64,000 nucleotides of DNA from Sacculina carcini (GCA_916048095.2 OU696575.1:6834001-6898000); one strand, 5' to 3'. Shown: positions 21,437 through 33,590, counted from the first letter of the stretch. Notes: generated by a model from the letters alone, not told the origin. Translations and numbers: made by a program.

Positions 21437-22991
21437 ATCCGGAAAGGAACACTCCACTTCGGTCATCGAATACAACACCGATTCATCCGACAGATTTTAC
21501 TTGAGGCAGTCGGCCATGGCTGATCTCGGAGTCATCGATCACAAATTTCCTCAGATAGGTGCAGCCAACAAAGAGTTGACGTGCCACAGCATAGCGGGGG
21601 CTAGAAGACACCTGCAGGCCGAGTGTGGCTGCCCGCTTCGAACAGAACCACCCCCTCTTCCTGAACGGTTGCCATTTACGCCATCAGGCGCGTCGATAGA
21701 ACAAATGAAGCAGTGGATACTCAGCAGGTACGCTTCGTCCACATTTAATGTGTGTCCACACCGACCTCTCCTAGCGATGTCGGGACCACTAATGAAGATT
21801 CGTGTATATTGCTCAGTGCGGCCAGTGGCGACCATGAGACCTCCTAATGTGCCAATTCATTGGCAAGAGGACACATCGAAGCAAATAGAGAGGGATGTGG
21901 CATTGCGTGTAATCGAGCCTGTGCCACCGAACACACCTGTGACTTGGCTCCATAACTTGGTTTTGACAGCGAAGTCAGATGGCACACCGCGCCGCACAAT
22001 TGATCTTCAACCGCTGAATAGACACTGCGTGCGAGAAACCAACCACACCGTGCCACCTGTCAAACAGGCCAGAGTGGTACCCAGAGGTACAATAAAAACT
22101 GTGGTGGATGCTTGGAACGAGCTCCACTCTAGTGAAATCCGCCGAGAAGATAGACAACGTTTTTGACGGAACAAGGCAGGTATCGATAAAAAAAGAGCAC
22201 CTATGGGGTTTTTGGCGTCCCAGGATGCATACAAACAAAGGTACGACACAATCATTGCCGACGTGGTGAGAAAAACTAAATGTGTTGACGACACCCTTTT
22301 ATGGGACGTAGACATCCAGACGCATTGGTGGAGCGTGCTGGAATATTTGTCTCTTGTGGGACAAAAAGCCATAGTGTTGAGCCCGTCAAAATTCCAATTT
22401 TCGAGTACCACGGTTGAGTTTGCCGGTTTCGAGATCACCGACCATGGAGTGAAACCGATGGCAAAGCAATTGAATGCCATAGCACAGTTTCCGACATCGA
22501 AAAACATAACTGACATAAGGGCATGGTTCGGTCTCATAAACCAGATATCACACTACGGTCGGCTCACTAGCATCATGACGACGTTTAGACCACTGTTGAG
22601 CTCAAAAGAAAAATTATACTGGTGTAAAGAGCTACACAATGCATTCCGGGAGTCTAAAAAGCATATAATTCAAAAGATTCATGAGGGTGTGGAAATATTT
22701 TACCCTCGAAGGCGGACATGTATAAATCCGGATTTTTCTGAGACCGGAATTGGGTATTGGCTCCGGCAAAAGTATTGTCGATGTGACTCAATCAAGCCCG
22801 GATGCTGTGAGGATTGTTGGAAGATAACTGCTGGATCCAGATTCCTTCGTGATGCAGAAACCCGGAATGCTCAAGTCGAAGGCGATGCTCTAGCCGTGGC
22901 CTCGGCATTGGAAGGCAGTCGTTTCTTCACTCATGGATGCAGGGACCTGGTAATCACCACATACCACAAGCATTTAACAAAGATTCTCTGA
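21437..22991 (+). pseudogene. Gypsy-5 reverse transcriptase and RNase H
   Basis: Frame 21501-22166 carries the protease-RT linker and RT start (VIEPVPPNTPVTWLHNLV, then RRTIDLQPLNRHC). After a gap and frameshift, 22203-22991 carries GFLASQDAYKQRYD, the catalytic CVDDTLLWD, FAGFEITDHGVKP, IRAWFGLINQISHY, and then RNase H-like sequence. The palm between 22166 and 22203 lacks about 20 residues. The RNase H is poorly preserved. Confidence 0.75.
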
Positions 22992-24968
22992 GACCAGGAG
23001 TTAGCTGACATAGCAAGCCGAAGATTGTTACGTATCAAGCAAAGAACGCTGCCGAAAAAGTATCGCATAGTTCACGTACCGGGCGCAAGCACACCATCGG
23101 CGGATAGCGCTTCTCATACCCAGCGAACGCAGGCTACGCCTTATGCGAAGAGTACGAGACAGAGTTGGAAAAGACTAGCTACTTGTACGTTATACGGGTT
23201 CACGAAAAGAACGACTACATGGAGACATCTCTGATTGCCGCATCCAAATCGAAGGCACATGAATTAGAAGCCGTAACTTGGGAAAAGGTGAGAGACATGA
23301 CATCGAAAGATCACGTGCTCAGACTACTTTCACCTCTGATTGAGCAAGGATTTCCGTCATCGAAAGATAACATACCAGAACCACTCCAACCGTTTTGGCA
23401 ATTCCGAGATAAATTATCAATAGTGGACGCGGTCATTATGATGGATAATCGGATCGTAATCCCGACCGAGTTGCGCGAAGAGGTACTCCTATTTCTCCAC
23501 TCAGCACATCAAGGTACAACAAAAAATGTTGAATAGAGCAGCGGGTGTGGTATTCTGGCCTCAACTATTCAAATACATCGAGAACACCAGGGCCAGATGT
23601 CAAGACTGCTGGTTTATGTTACCGTCACAAGCGCGCATGCCTCCAGCCACGCCTGTCACTCCAGCCAGTCCATTTCAATCAATCGCTGCGGATTGTTGTG
23701 AGCTTCAAGGTACGCATTACTTGTTGATCGTTGATCTGTTCAGCGGATGGCCACACATTGTAGCGTCATCGACAGGCAAAGACTTCTTGAAAGCCCTCCT
23801 CAGCTATTGCTCTACTTTCGGCGTACGGCAAGAGATTAGCACCAATATTGGCGCTGAATTTACTGCCGAAAAAACGGAAGAGTTTCTCCAACGATGGAGC
23901 ATATCACATCGTGTGTCGTCCGCTTACCATGCTCAGGCTAATGGAAGCGCAGAAATAGGGGTAAAATTAATGAAAAGGTTGATGAAATCGCACACCAGTG
24001 CTCAAGGTGGCATCGACACGGAAGCGATTTCCGCCAGATTGCTGCAGTATCGCAATACACCAGACCCAGAAACCTCGATGTCACTATCGCAAGCAGTATT
24101 CGGTAGAAATATTCGTGACCTGTTGCGAGTCACACAAGGGACGCAGATATTCGACAACAATGTAGTTCACCCCATATGGCGAGACAACAGGCTCAAACAT
24201 GAAGAAGCGTTGAGAGTACGATTCTATAATCAGGTAGACACACTCCGTCCAGGTACGCGTCGGCTACATCCTTTAGCAACGGGTGACAAGGTACTTGTTC
24301 AAAATCAAATAGGGCGACATAAACGTTGGGACCGATCCGGTACTGTGGTCGAGTTGAGACCACATGTGCAATATGTGATCAAGATTAACGGGTCAGGCAG
24401 ACTATCTTTGAGAAAGCCACAATTCTTGAAAAAGATTTTGAGTTACATGGCTGACAAACCCTTTGATCAGATGGCACGAAGTTTACGCATACCAAGCCAA
24501 CCAGAGAATGACTCAACAGTCCCACAAGCGAATCATCAGTCAGCAGGAAAGTCCTACGATAACCAACGACAAGACCTGGCACGCCACTTTGTCTCTCAAC
24601 CAGCGACGGAGGTCGGTGTCATCCCTCCACCAGCAGAGGCTACATATGATGGCGAGAGCACCAGTGGTGAACAATGCGACGGCGAATCTGCCATCGGTGA
24701 TAGTGCTGGTGACACCAGCCACCAGGAAGCAAACGCGCCAGCTGCCAGCGACGCGAAAGGCTCGGCTTCCTCGGAGGAAGGTTCAAATGAAAATCGGCCC
24801 ACATCACCCAAGCCTAACCAGACATCGCCATGTACTCGTCCGAGGCGGGTGCGACGACCGCCGTCGCGTTTGAACGATTACGTGGTCTACTCGTCGAAGT
24901 GCACCGATGAGATTCTTCAAGAGTTCACATCGTCATCTCACTCTGTGAACTGGGGGGATGTCGAATAA
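22992..24968 (+). pseudogene. Gypsy-5 integrase and C-terminal tail
   Basis: Frames 23165-23536 and 23526-24968 together encode the zinc domain (LFLHSAHQGTTKNVE, then CQDCWFM), the core (IAADCCELQGTHYLLIVDLF, then SSAYHAQANGSAEIGVKLM) and a long hydrophilic tail. The second catalytic aspartate is replaced: the motif reads STNIGAEF where STDGGPEF-like sequence is expected. The frame ends at 24968, ten bases inside the 3' LTR. A 480-codon open stretch shows the integrase decayed less than the RT. Confidence 0.8.
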
Positions 24969-25572
24969 TGAAAACTTCAACGGTAGATGGCGTTAGTTTC
25001 AACGGATGAATCACAACGGGTGAATGAACTTGAACTTGACCGATGAATGTGAACTTGTGTTGGTGTAACCCAGTTCAATTCGTGTGATATCAGTGGAACG
25101 GCGAGTGTGTGCGTTAGTGCGATATTTCGACTTTTTAATGTGAGTATGTGTTATGTGAACATCTGTATTAGAACTCGTATTGTGTTTGTGGTTGATATCG
25201 TACCAATTACACTTCTCATCGTATTGCATCTGTGATAGCAATATGGCAGTGCATAATTGCGTTGCACAGCTTATTACGTAAACCCGATCCATACGCTGGA
25301 ACGTGTGGGTTTATATCACGCTACTGTACTGTACTGGGTGTGGGGTTCAATTGATATTGTGCGTGTCAGTGTATCGCTTTATTAGTGTTTATTTCGTTTT
25401 GGTGTCGTTTTCCAGGGAGAAACATTCGTGACTTTTAATATACATTTTCACGAATGTCACTTTTGATCATGTTTTTCCATTGAGTCAATGAGTTCGTCAC
25501 AAACATCCAACGTGTCTGTCTCTCTCATGTGTGAATCAGCCGGGTGCGGATGAGTCAAGACAGGTGACGACA
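24959..25572 (+). repeat. Gypsy-5 3' LTR plus second leader
   Basis: It follows a purine tract (CTGGGGGGA at 24950-24958) and repeats 19631-20228 with several small differences. Unlike a normal 3' LTR it runs on into a second gag start, so it acts as the 5' LTR of another, truncated copy. Confidence 0.75.
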
Positions 25573-25972
25573 TGTCTACATGTATCGCACTGATGCAACT
25601 ACATCAGAAGAACGTACATGACGGCAACCATTCAAGACAAAAACCGCCGAAGATAAACCGTCCAACGATTCAACGAAATGTCAGGGAGGGCGAATGGGCT
25701 GCATTCACTAGGAAAGGGCAGTTGTTTAAGGATTGGACGGATCTAATCGCAGGTCAAGTCAACGCCCAGCTGCTAGCCTGCTGTGAGGCCGAACTAGAAT
25801 CGGCTTTGTTCAGAGAGGACCCGGACCTTTCCAGCAGGACGGAGAAAGAGGTGTTACAGGCTATCGAGCGACTGACGGTGGTGAGAGCATGACTGAGTGT
25901 GAGACGATCAGCGCTGCTGTAGATGACTCAAGATCCGGGAGAGAGCGTGCGGCACTTCGTCGCCAGACTGAA
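25572..25972 (+). pseudogene. Second, truncated Gypsy-5 gag start
   Basis: It starts ATG at 25572 and matches 20228-20629 almost base for base, then ends abruptly at ACTGAA (25972). It has a TGA (near 25889) that the first copy lacks, and shares the TAG equivalent to 20576. The layout LTR, internal, LTR, partial internal suggests recombination or template switching between tandem copies. Confidence 0.8.
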
Positions 25973-26313
25973 GTTACTGGTTACAGACTGGTCTCTATAC
26001 TATATTGGCGGGTTGTGATAAATTGATTGTTGGGCCAAGTGTTTGAGACCCCTGTCGTAGATAATCTCAAGATTCTGATTACAAATTATGATCGAATCGG
26101 TTCATTTTGTGATCACAAATTCAGTCTTGTGCCAGTGGTCTACGTGGACGGACGTGCTTTTGTGTTTCTTCCCTGGTGTTGGTCCTTGTGTTCCTTTCCT
26201 GGCTTACGCTCAGCGTTTATGTCATGTGGACCAAACCAGTGCAATTGTGCAGCCGTGTACTTGTGGTGAGAGTGTAAGCTCTGGCGCACGCATCTATTGT
26301 GCAGGATGCCAGC
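25973..26313 (+). pseudogene. LINE-c ORF1, first half of a PHD finger
   Basis: In the frame that is open at 26088-26339 the sequence shows PCTCGESVSSGARIYCAGCQ, the first four zinc ligands of a PHD-type finger. The finger is cut at 26313 by hAT-2 and resumes at 29423. PHD fingers are known in the ORF1 protein of CR1-type LINEs. The stretch 25973-26170 is probably LINE-c 5' sequence but nothing definite was recognised there. Confidence 0.65.
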
Positions 26314-26394
26314 CAGGGCTGGGCAGGAACCGGTTCTGACGATTCGGCTACGTGGGTATTGGAACCGGGTCCGAGACTCGGAGCCGGTTCTGGA

Positions 26395-26690
26395 ACCGGG
26401 TCCACACGGATCCGAGTCCACACGGTTCCGATTCTCGGATCCGAGTCCACACGGATCCGAGTCCACACGGTTCCAATTCTTGGACCCGGGTCCACACGGA
26501 TCCGAGTCCACACGGTTCCGATTCTCGGACCCGGGTCCACACGGATCCGAGTCTACACGGTTCCGATACTCGGACCCGGGTCCACACGGATCCGAGTCCA
26601 CACGGTTCCGATTCTCGGACCCGGGTCCACACGGATCCGAGTCCACACGGTTCCGATTCTCGACCCGGGTCCACACGGATCTTAGTATCA
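26395..26690. repeat. 45-bp minisatellite, about six copies
   Basis: The tandem unit of 45 bp is built from GGACCCGGGTCCACACGG, ATCCGAGTCCACACGG and TTCCGATTCTC. It is open in all six directions because 45 is a multiple of three, so the proline/serine-rich and arginine-rich translations here are by-products. It occupies the left subterminal region of hAT-2. Confidence 0.9.
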
Positions 26691-27385
26691 GGACTGACAG
26701 GAAAATGTATGCGCATTGCGCACACACTACATGAACACTACGGTGCGTTTTAGAATTAACGCTAATATGAAATTGCGGTGAATGCAGTTTTTCACGTGTA
26801 CTTAAAAAATGCGTATTATATTGTCTTCTTTTTTCTGAAATACATGTACGTTATTTGCAAGTAAGTCTGTGCGCGCAGAGTCATATTACACGAAGTATAA
26901 TACTAAATTTAATATGTATAATTTATTACGCTTATTTTATTAAATATATTATTAATATATTATTTTTTGACGTATGATTACCCGAATTTGATTAAATAAC
27001 CGCATTTTCAGCTAATTTGAGCGAAAAAGTATCGCATGAATGTTGATACAACATTTTTCTAAATCTGCATTAAAACTGTATCCTTTCCATGGTGACTTCA
27101 ATTACAATTCAACAATCAAACAAACAAACAAACAACAATAATTTTAAAATCAAAGTCAGCCAATTATACGCTACACGATCGCAATTTTACGACAAAATGG
27201 ATGTTTCAACTTGACTTACGGAAAAGGTTTTCTCATTGAATCCAATAAAATATACATTTTCGGAATCAGCATGAAAAAATGTATCTACCGCAACTTGGTA
27301 CTAGTTAAACTTTTGGAAAAGTAAATAATCCACCCATTCTAATGCACAAAAACATACATGACCAAAGCTGTGATCATGGCAAATC

Positions 27386-27455
27386 GATCACATTTGACGT
27401 GTCGCCCACAAAGAATGTGAAAACATTCTTTGTGGGCGACACGTCAAATGTGATC
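27386..27455. repeat. Perfect 33-bp inverted repeat with GAAA loop
   Basis: The left arm 27386-27418 (starting GATCACATTTGACGTGTCGC) is the exact reverse complement of the right arm 27423-27455, and only GAAA separates them. It lies in the interior of hAT-2. No gene overlaps it. Confidence 0.9.
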
Positions 27456-29422
27456 TCCACATCATACAGGTGTGAACCAGGCGAGAAAGATTCCTGCTAA
27501 GTTTGTTTGTATCGAACGAAATATGCGTGAAAATCCTGGAAGGAAGTCAGATTGTGTGGACATTGATGAATCTGGTCATATTTGTGTGGAAACCGTGTTT
27601 TCACTCATAATCTGTTATGACTGAAATCAGCAGGCTGCCTTGGTTGTACGCGGCTAAGGACAAATAATTTGTCAGTCAAACTGCCAGCGCCAACATCTCA
27701 ACTAGTGTTTGAGCTGTTCAGTTGAATCTAGTGAGGTCCACCGTGTACACTTGAGTGGTGAGTAAAATTTGTTTTTGCCTTATTTTTATACATTATCATG
27801 CATAAATGGTTAGTATTAGGAATTGTTTGTACTTATTAAAATGGCATTTTTATCAATTTCCCTCTTATTTTTTTAGTTTCTATTTATTCTTGTAGTGCTC
27901 CCACATTAGTAGCGTAGCAGAGGGCTGTTACAGGCCGGTTAGCTTGTAAAAGCAGACATAAGGAACAAAAACAAAAGATGTATTAGAAGACGGGCGCGCG
28001 GGGGCATTGCAGCCCCACGCGCGCCCACAAGACACCGCACACCGACACACACTCCACGACGCTCACACAACGACCCCCAGAGAACATGACGCCACCACGT
28101 GGCACGCGCAGTCAGCAAACCGAACAATCCACCATTCAAACGCACGCTCATATACACATACAGCACCTTCACTCGCACTCATACAAAATAGTCATTCATA
28201 CACAATATCCAGTACTAATCTATCACAAGGGCCTTAGTGACCTTGCGATTATTACGAAAATGTTCACAATATTCATCATTGAATCTCATAATGATTACTC
28301 AATGAGGTCGTTAAGGGGAAAATCACTCTTTTGTTGAACTCGGCGAATATTTTATCATTTAAGCATCTATTCATACTAATAACTAACATACTTCTTCCCA
28401 AATGTAACTTTATTTTAACCCGAGAACGAGCATTATATCGCTAATATGGAATTGTTGCGAAATTGTCAATATGCCTCGATATAGAACTATTCAAATTCAT
28501 ATTTTTCATATTTTCGATTTCACGTCTCTCGAGAAGTGAATCCATTATCATGGTGGAGGGACCGAGTGTTGTTACTGCCTCGACTACATGAAGTGGGACA
28601 AAATATTTGTGCACACCGGCATCTTCCGTTCCATCTGAACGTTTATTTTCAAAAGCCGGTGAATGGATATCACACAGATGGAACAGTCTCAAAGAAGAAA
28701 ACATAAATATGATTTTCTTTTTGAATAAAAATATGTAATATATACGCGTTTTGTGTATGTTTGTGTGTGAACGTGTGCGTTACGGAATAAGCGAACGTTT
28801 TCGGGCAATAGCCGAAATCAAATTATTGTTTGTTTGAGATATTATGTAACAGGCGATACGCAAACATTGTTTATATTGGAAAGTACATTGACTATTTAGC
28901 ACATTTTTGCAGCATTAGCCACATTACTGTGTCAGCATTGTATGCATTTTTCTGTTGTTAAATATAGAGATGATAATGCCTTGTACATGTCTTCATTGAA
29001 TATTAAAGCTTTTCTTCAAATTACAGGGCCGTAGTCAAGAGTTATATGCTTCACTCACCCAAAAAAACAAAATGAGGATCCCCCACAAAAATGAAATTTA
29101 TGAAATGATGAATTTAATTTTGTGAGAATACCCACTATAATGAAACTGATAGAACTTTGGCTTTCAATAAAATTTTGAATTTATATAAACATTTGTTATA
29201 AATATTTGTTATATACACGTTCATCTATGCCAACTCTCTTTTGTGTCTTCTCCCTTTGGGTGATCTCTAAACATTGAGTGGCCCCTACCTATGCGCACAG
29301 AAAATATATTTTTTCATCCAAGCGGAACCGGTTCCGGAACCGGTTCCAATGGTTCCACTGTCCTACGGATCCGGATCCGTGAGTATCAATTTTCACGGTT
29401 CCTGACCAGCCCTAATGCCAGC

Positions 29423-30048
29423 GCCCATTTCACCCCTCTTGTGTCGCTCTTTCTTCAGCGGCACACACGACCGTCAAGAAGCACAAGTTGATTTAGCTCT
29501 GCCCGAACTGCGTGAGTGATTACGCGGCGACCAAGCGCGACCAAAGCAAGGTGTCGATGGAAAAGCTTTCTTCCACCCTGGAATATCATCTGGCTCAGCT
29601 GAAGTCCGACCTCTTGAATGAGATAAAGCCATCCCAGAAGTCACCGTCACCTGATCCGCATTATGGTATATCTGCCTCACATTCGACCGTCCTCCGTCAC
29701 TCCTACGCCGTCGTCCTGAAGCCTACCAACGCCACTGTGAAGACCGACACAGTTGAGAAGTTACTGGACGCTGTTCCGGTGGCACAGGCGCGACCAACGT
29801 CGGCAGGCGGGGTATTCATCACCTGTCACACGGAGGACGCTGCAAATCAAGCCGCCAAAAAACTTGAGGACGGCTTGGACGACGTAAAACTTAGTGTCCA
29901 CCAGCGCTCTCCCTCAATTCTAACGAAGATTACGCTGGCAAATGTACCTCAAACTTCTGCCGAGAAATTGATATCCTATCTACGCCTGAAAATCCCCTAT
30001 CTACAATTTTATTCCCCCTTCATCCATCTCACACTTCATAAATGAATT
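29423..30048 (+). pseudogene. LINE-c ORF1, rest of PHD finger and RRM-like region
   Basis: When hAT-2 plus one duplication is removed the PHD finger continues here (FHPSCVALS, then LCPNCV), with one TAG before the last Cys pair. A coiled-coil-like stretch follows (KVSMEKLSSTLEYHLAQLKS). Then comes an RRM-like block (YAVVLKPTNATVKTDTVEKL, then GGVFITCHTEDAA and ILTKITLANVP). This is the expected make-up of a nucleic-acid-binding ORF1 protein in CR1-like LINEs. The frame ends near 30045. Confidence 0.65.
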
Positions 30049-32340
30049 TTTGTGTAATGTTAATCAGGTACTGTTCCCACTGCGCCGTCGCGTGATTAAG
30101 TCCTCTGTTTCGCCACCTCCGCGGTTAATTTCGGACTTACTCCACTTACGTGCAGAGATCCGTGCCCATGAACGACGTTGGCGCCGATTTCGCATTGAGT
30201 CCAACTGGCTGTTATTTTGCGACGCTCGCAATACTTTGCTTTCCTCTCTCGATCTTGAAAAATCTGTATAGTATAAAGATAAATTCATCCCGCCCAAACT
30301 CTTCTGACTCCAGGTGGCACACCCTGAAATCTATCACCAGTTTTTCCAAATCGGCTCCTTGCTCTATTTCTGCTTCATATTTTTCATCTTTTTTCCTCGA
30401 TAAACTTATCTTCGCCAGATCAAAGCTTCCTTCCTCCTCCCTTCCTCTAAATTTTTCGTCCTCAAATTTTTCCCTCGATGCCTTCTCACCGATTTCGCAT
30501 TGAGTCCAACTGGCTGTTATTTTGCAACGCTCGCAATACTTTGCTTTCCTCTCTCGATCTTGAAAAATCTGTATAGTATAAAGATAAATTCATCCCAACC
30601 AAATTCTTCTGACTCCAGGTGGCACACCCTGAAATCTATCACCAGTTTTTCCAAATCGGCTCCTTGCTCTATTTCTGCTTCGTATTTTTCATCTTTTTTC
30701 CTCGATAAACTTATCTTGGCCAGATCAAAGCTTCCTTCCTCCTCCCTTCCTCTAAATTTTTCGTCCTCAAATTTTTCCCTCGATGCCTTCTCACCTATCA
30801 CACCTGCGATGACAATCAAGCTTCTAAGTAAGCTACAAAATTCCAGGTGCCCCTCTGACCCAATCAACTTTCGTGCCCTCTCTGACTCCATCTTACTGCT
30901 TGCTCATGTGCTTACCCATCTTGTAAATACTCATTTTCTTCATGGTAATTTCCTAGCATCTAAACACACCATTGTCTCACCTATTCTCAAAAAACCTTCC
31001 CTTGAATACTCCATCCCCAGCAATTACAGGCGTATTTCTTTGCTTCCTCTTCCTTCCAAGCTTCTTGAAGCTGCCATCCTTCCTCAGCTCCGCCCTTGCG
31101 TATATTCGACCCTAGATCCATGTCAATCTGGTTTCGTTTCCGGACACTCAACTGAAACTCTGCTCCTCTATCTCCTTAATGATATACTTGCTTCTTCTTC
31201 CGTGGGTAATTCTGTGCTTTTCATTTCGCTTGATTTTTCTTCCGCATTCGACCTTGTGAACCACTCTATTCTCAGCCAGGATCTACGGCATGCCGGTCTT
31301 TCTTCCTGGGCGCTGTCACTTTTGTCATACTATCTTGTCTTCCTATCCTATCCTATCTATGCCATCCTATCCTATTTTCGGTACGCTGTAACTCTGAATA
31401 TTCATCTTCTTCTATTATTTCGGGTGTTCCCCAAGGCTCTCTTCTCGGTCCTCTTTTGTTTAATCTTTATGTTTCCCCTCTTTGTCCGATACTCCGCACC
31501 TATCCTATATCTGTCCACATTTATACGGATGATATCCTAATTTGTTTCCCTTTTTCGTCCTCTAACATTTATCTCATCGACCAACTTCTCTCCAACATAG
31601 CTGACTGGCCGACCTTCAGAGTTCTTCTCTTGAATCCAGATAAGACAGAATATATTTTATTTCACTCTCCTAAGAGTTCTCCGAACTGTCTTCATTTGTC
31701 CCTCTCCTCTCATATTCGTAGTTTGGGCATTGTCTTTGATCCTTCACTTGACTTCTCCAAGCATCTTTCAAACGCTACCCGATAATGTCGATTCATCTTG
31801 CGCCAACTATACCCAATACGCCGACACATCGACGAATCGTTCGCACTGCTTCTTGTTAATTCTTATATCTTCTCCCGTCTCGAATATTTCAATTCTCTAT
31901 TTTTTCACCTACCCCAAAAATCTCTTCGCTCCCTTCAGTTAATCATTAACCTTTCCTGTCGATTAGTTTTGCGTCTTCCGCCTATGGCACCAGCCTCTGT
32001 ACATATTAGGCAACTAGGCTGGCTGCTAGCCCCTTCGAGGATCCATCATAACCTTTGCTGTCTTGTATATAAACTCCTTCTCCTCCTTCCTACTTACTAA
32101 CCCTCCTACAGTGCAACGAGCGACCTTTCAGTCGCCGTCCTGTACCTCTTGTTTCTCCTCTTGCTCTTCATGAGTCAAACTGGTCGGCCAAGTCATTCTA
32201 CTTTTCTGCTCTCCGTCTTTACAATCAACTTCCTCCTCATGTCCTGAAGCAAAAATCATACTCCTCATTATCTTCTGCTTTGCGCAAATTTTTGCTATCT
32301 TTGTCCACACCTCTAACTCCTCCATTCCGACAGCACTAAA
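30049..32340 (+). pseudogene. LINE-c reverse transcriptase (CR1-like), endonuclease missing
   Basis: After a short linker (LRAEIRAHERRWRRFRIESN) the frame 30500-31540 reads LLPLPSKLLEAAILPQL, QSGFVSGHSTETLLL, the catalytic ISLDFSSAFDLVNHS and the start of the palm. A frameshift near 31370 follows. Frames to 32340 carry the catalytic YTDDILICF, LLLNPDKTEYILF and the C-terminal blocks CRLVLRLPPMAP and RQLGWLL. The apurinic endonuclease is absent between ORF1 and this RT, so an internal deletion is likely. LINE-a at 7724-17234 is a diverged member of the same family. Confidence 0.8.
30182..30793. repeat. 305-bp direct tandem duplication in LINE-c
   Basis: The segment from GATTTCGCATTGAGTCC (30186) to CCTTCTCACC recurs from 30491 with only a handful of differences. 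It duplicates the linker before reverse transcriptase. Confidence 0.85.
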
Positions 32341-32640
32341 TCTTGTTCTCTCTGCATTCTTTTTTATTGGTCACCAGTGTTGATGTATGATGTGATGTGT
32401 GATGTGATGTATGTTAATGTGTAAGGTATTTCTTTTGCTGTTTTTATACTCGTTGTTCTCTTTTATTATCATGTGTGTATCATGTGTTGCTGGCTCATGT
32501 ATTTTCCGTCTAGCTAATACCCCTGAGCTAATACTAGATGAGCTAGATGAGCTAATACTCCTGTATATTGTTAGCACCAGTTATACTCTTTTACGCGCCT
32601 CTGCTCTACTTTGCGTTATATCAAATACATGCTTGTTTGT
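32341..32640 (+). other. LINE-c 3' end and flanking sequence
   Basis: Positions 32341-32420 form the 3' UTR, ending in a degenerate (GATGT)n run (about 32383-32415), a simple-repeat tail. The following 200 bp have short repeats of GAGCTA (32523-32560) and no recognisable gene. Confidence 0.45.
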
Positions 32641-32654
32641 TTTTGTTGTGTATA

Positions 32655-32840
32655 TCAAATTCCACTCCTACTCACAGAGCCGGCCATGTTCTCGACCTTA
32701 TCATTTACCCTTCAACTTTGAGCAAGTTCCATCTTTCGGATACACTCACATTTCCGCCCGACAATCCTTTTCCGGTCATTTTATCCATATTTGCTGCGGT
32801 TTATCTTCTGCTGCACGGCCCTCCATGAGACGAATTAGAA
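32655..32840 (+). pseudogene. LINE endonuclease C-terminal fragment
   Basis: A short plus-strand frame reads RAGHVLDLIIYPSTLSKFHL, then DTLTFPPDNPFPV. This is the usual end of an apurinic-type LINE endonuclease (the HVLDLII block before the final SDH-type segment). It is an isolated fragment; it may belong to the same family as LINE-c, which lacks this part. Confidence 0.5.
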
Positions 32841-33110
32841 AATACGATATATTAAATGACACACAAAATGATGATGACGTGAAAAAATAAGCGAAGAGAA
32901 AAAAGCCAACGAAACCAGAACACAACGCACGCGAAAATATCTGTCAAAAAGCCAACATGTGGAAACACCAAGATAACCCACAACAAACAAACCCGCACAT
33001 ACACGCCCAAGCTCGCTCGTACACACAACTCATCCCCATCCCCAAGTCCAAACAGGTAAGCTTAAACGTACATATACGCACGCTCGCGCGCACGCACACA
33101 CACACACATT
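32841..33110. other. Intergenic, simple sequence
   Basis: No gene was recognised. There is an A-rich stretch (32850-33000) and a CA-rich microsatellite at about 33072-33109, directly before the next LINE fragment. Confidence 0.6.
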
Positions 33111-33590
33111 TTGATTTATATAAATGATATGTTTGAAGGTATATATACTTATATGAGTATATTCGCTGACGATGCAAAATTGATGAAGAACGTGAGATGC
33201 AAGAAAGACTGTAAACTGCTGCAAAAGGACCTAGACCAAATTCATCAATGGAGTATAGATTGGAATATGGAATTCAACCATATGAAATGTCATCATATGA
33301 AACTCGGAAAGAGTAAATATCGCCCGAGCTAGGAGTATAACATAGGATAGCATTTAATAAAAGAGGTGGATGAAGAAGATGGCCTGGGTATAATTTTTCA
33401 GAATAACTTATCATGTGAACGACACATAGGCAAAGTAGTAAGTATGGCGTATCAAACAATAGCGCTAATTAGAACAGTATTTAATTATTTAGACTGCGAA
33501 ACAGTACGCAAAATTATAGTTGCTATACTAAGACCCAAGTTGGAGTAATCTGGACCTGTGTGGACGCCATACAAAAAAGAAAGACAAAAC
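33111..33590 (+). pseudogene. LINE-d reverse transcriptase fragment
   Basis: The reading carries IYINDMFEG, then the catalytic SIFADDAKLMK at about 33157-33190. DLDQIHQWSIDWNMEFNHMK, ERHIGKVVSMAYQTIALIRT and VAILRPKLE then WTPYKK follow. This order is the palm-thumb-C-terminus of a CR1-like LINE. Both ends are truncated and at least two frame breaks are present. Confidence 0.75.

Larger units (their letters stand above)
26314..29414. mobile_element. hAT-2, 3.1-kb non-autonomous hAT-type element
   Basis: The ends are CAGGGCTGGGCAGGAACC (26314) and GGTTCCTGACCAGCCCTA (to 29414), an 18-bp terminal inverted repeat with two mismatches. The flanking octamer ATGCCAGC is perfect (26306-26313 and 29415-29422). 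Both subterminal regions are dense in GGAACCGG/GGTTCC words; the left one grew into a minisatellite. Most of the interior (26750-29200) is AT-rich with no recognisable transposase; the small minus-strand frame 28441-28704 has no known domain. It interrupts the PHD finger of LINE-c ORF1. Confidence 0.85.

Noticed and set aside
26140..26753. Long open frames on both strands encoding proline/serine-rich or arginine-rich repeats
   Set aside because: They come from a 45-bp minisatellite whose period is a multiple of three, so all frames stay open; no start context or domain.
28441..28704. An 87-codon minus-strand frame inside hAT-2, considered as a transposase fragment
   Set aside because: No hAT dimerisation block, zinc finger or catalytic motif could be recognised.
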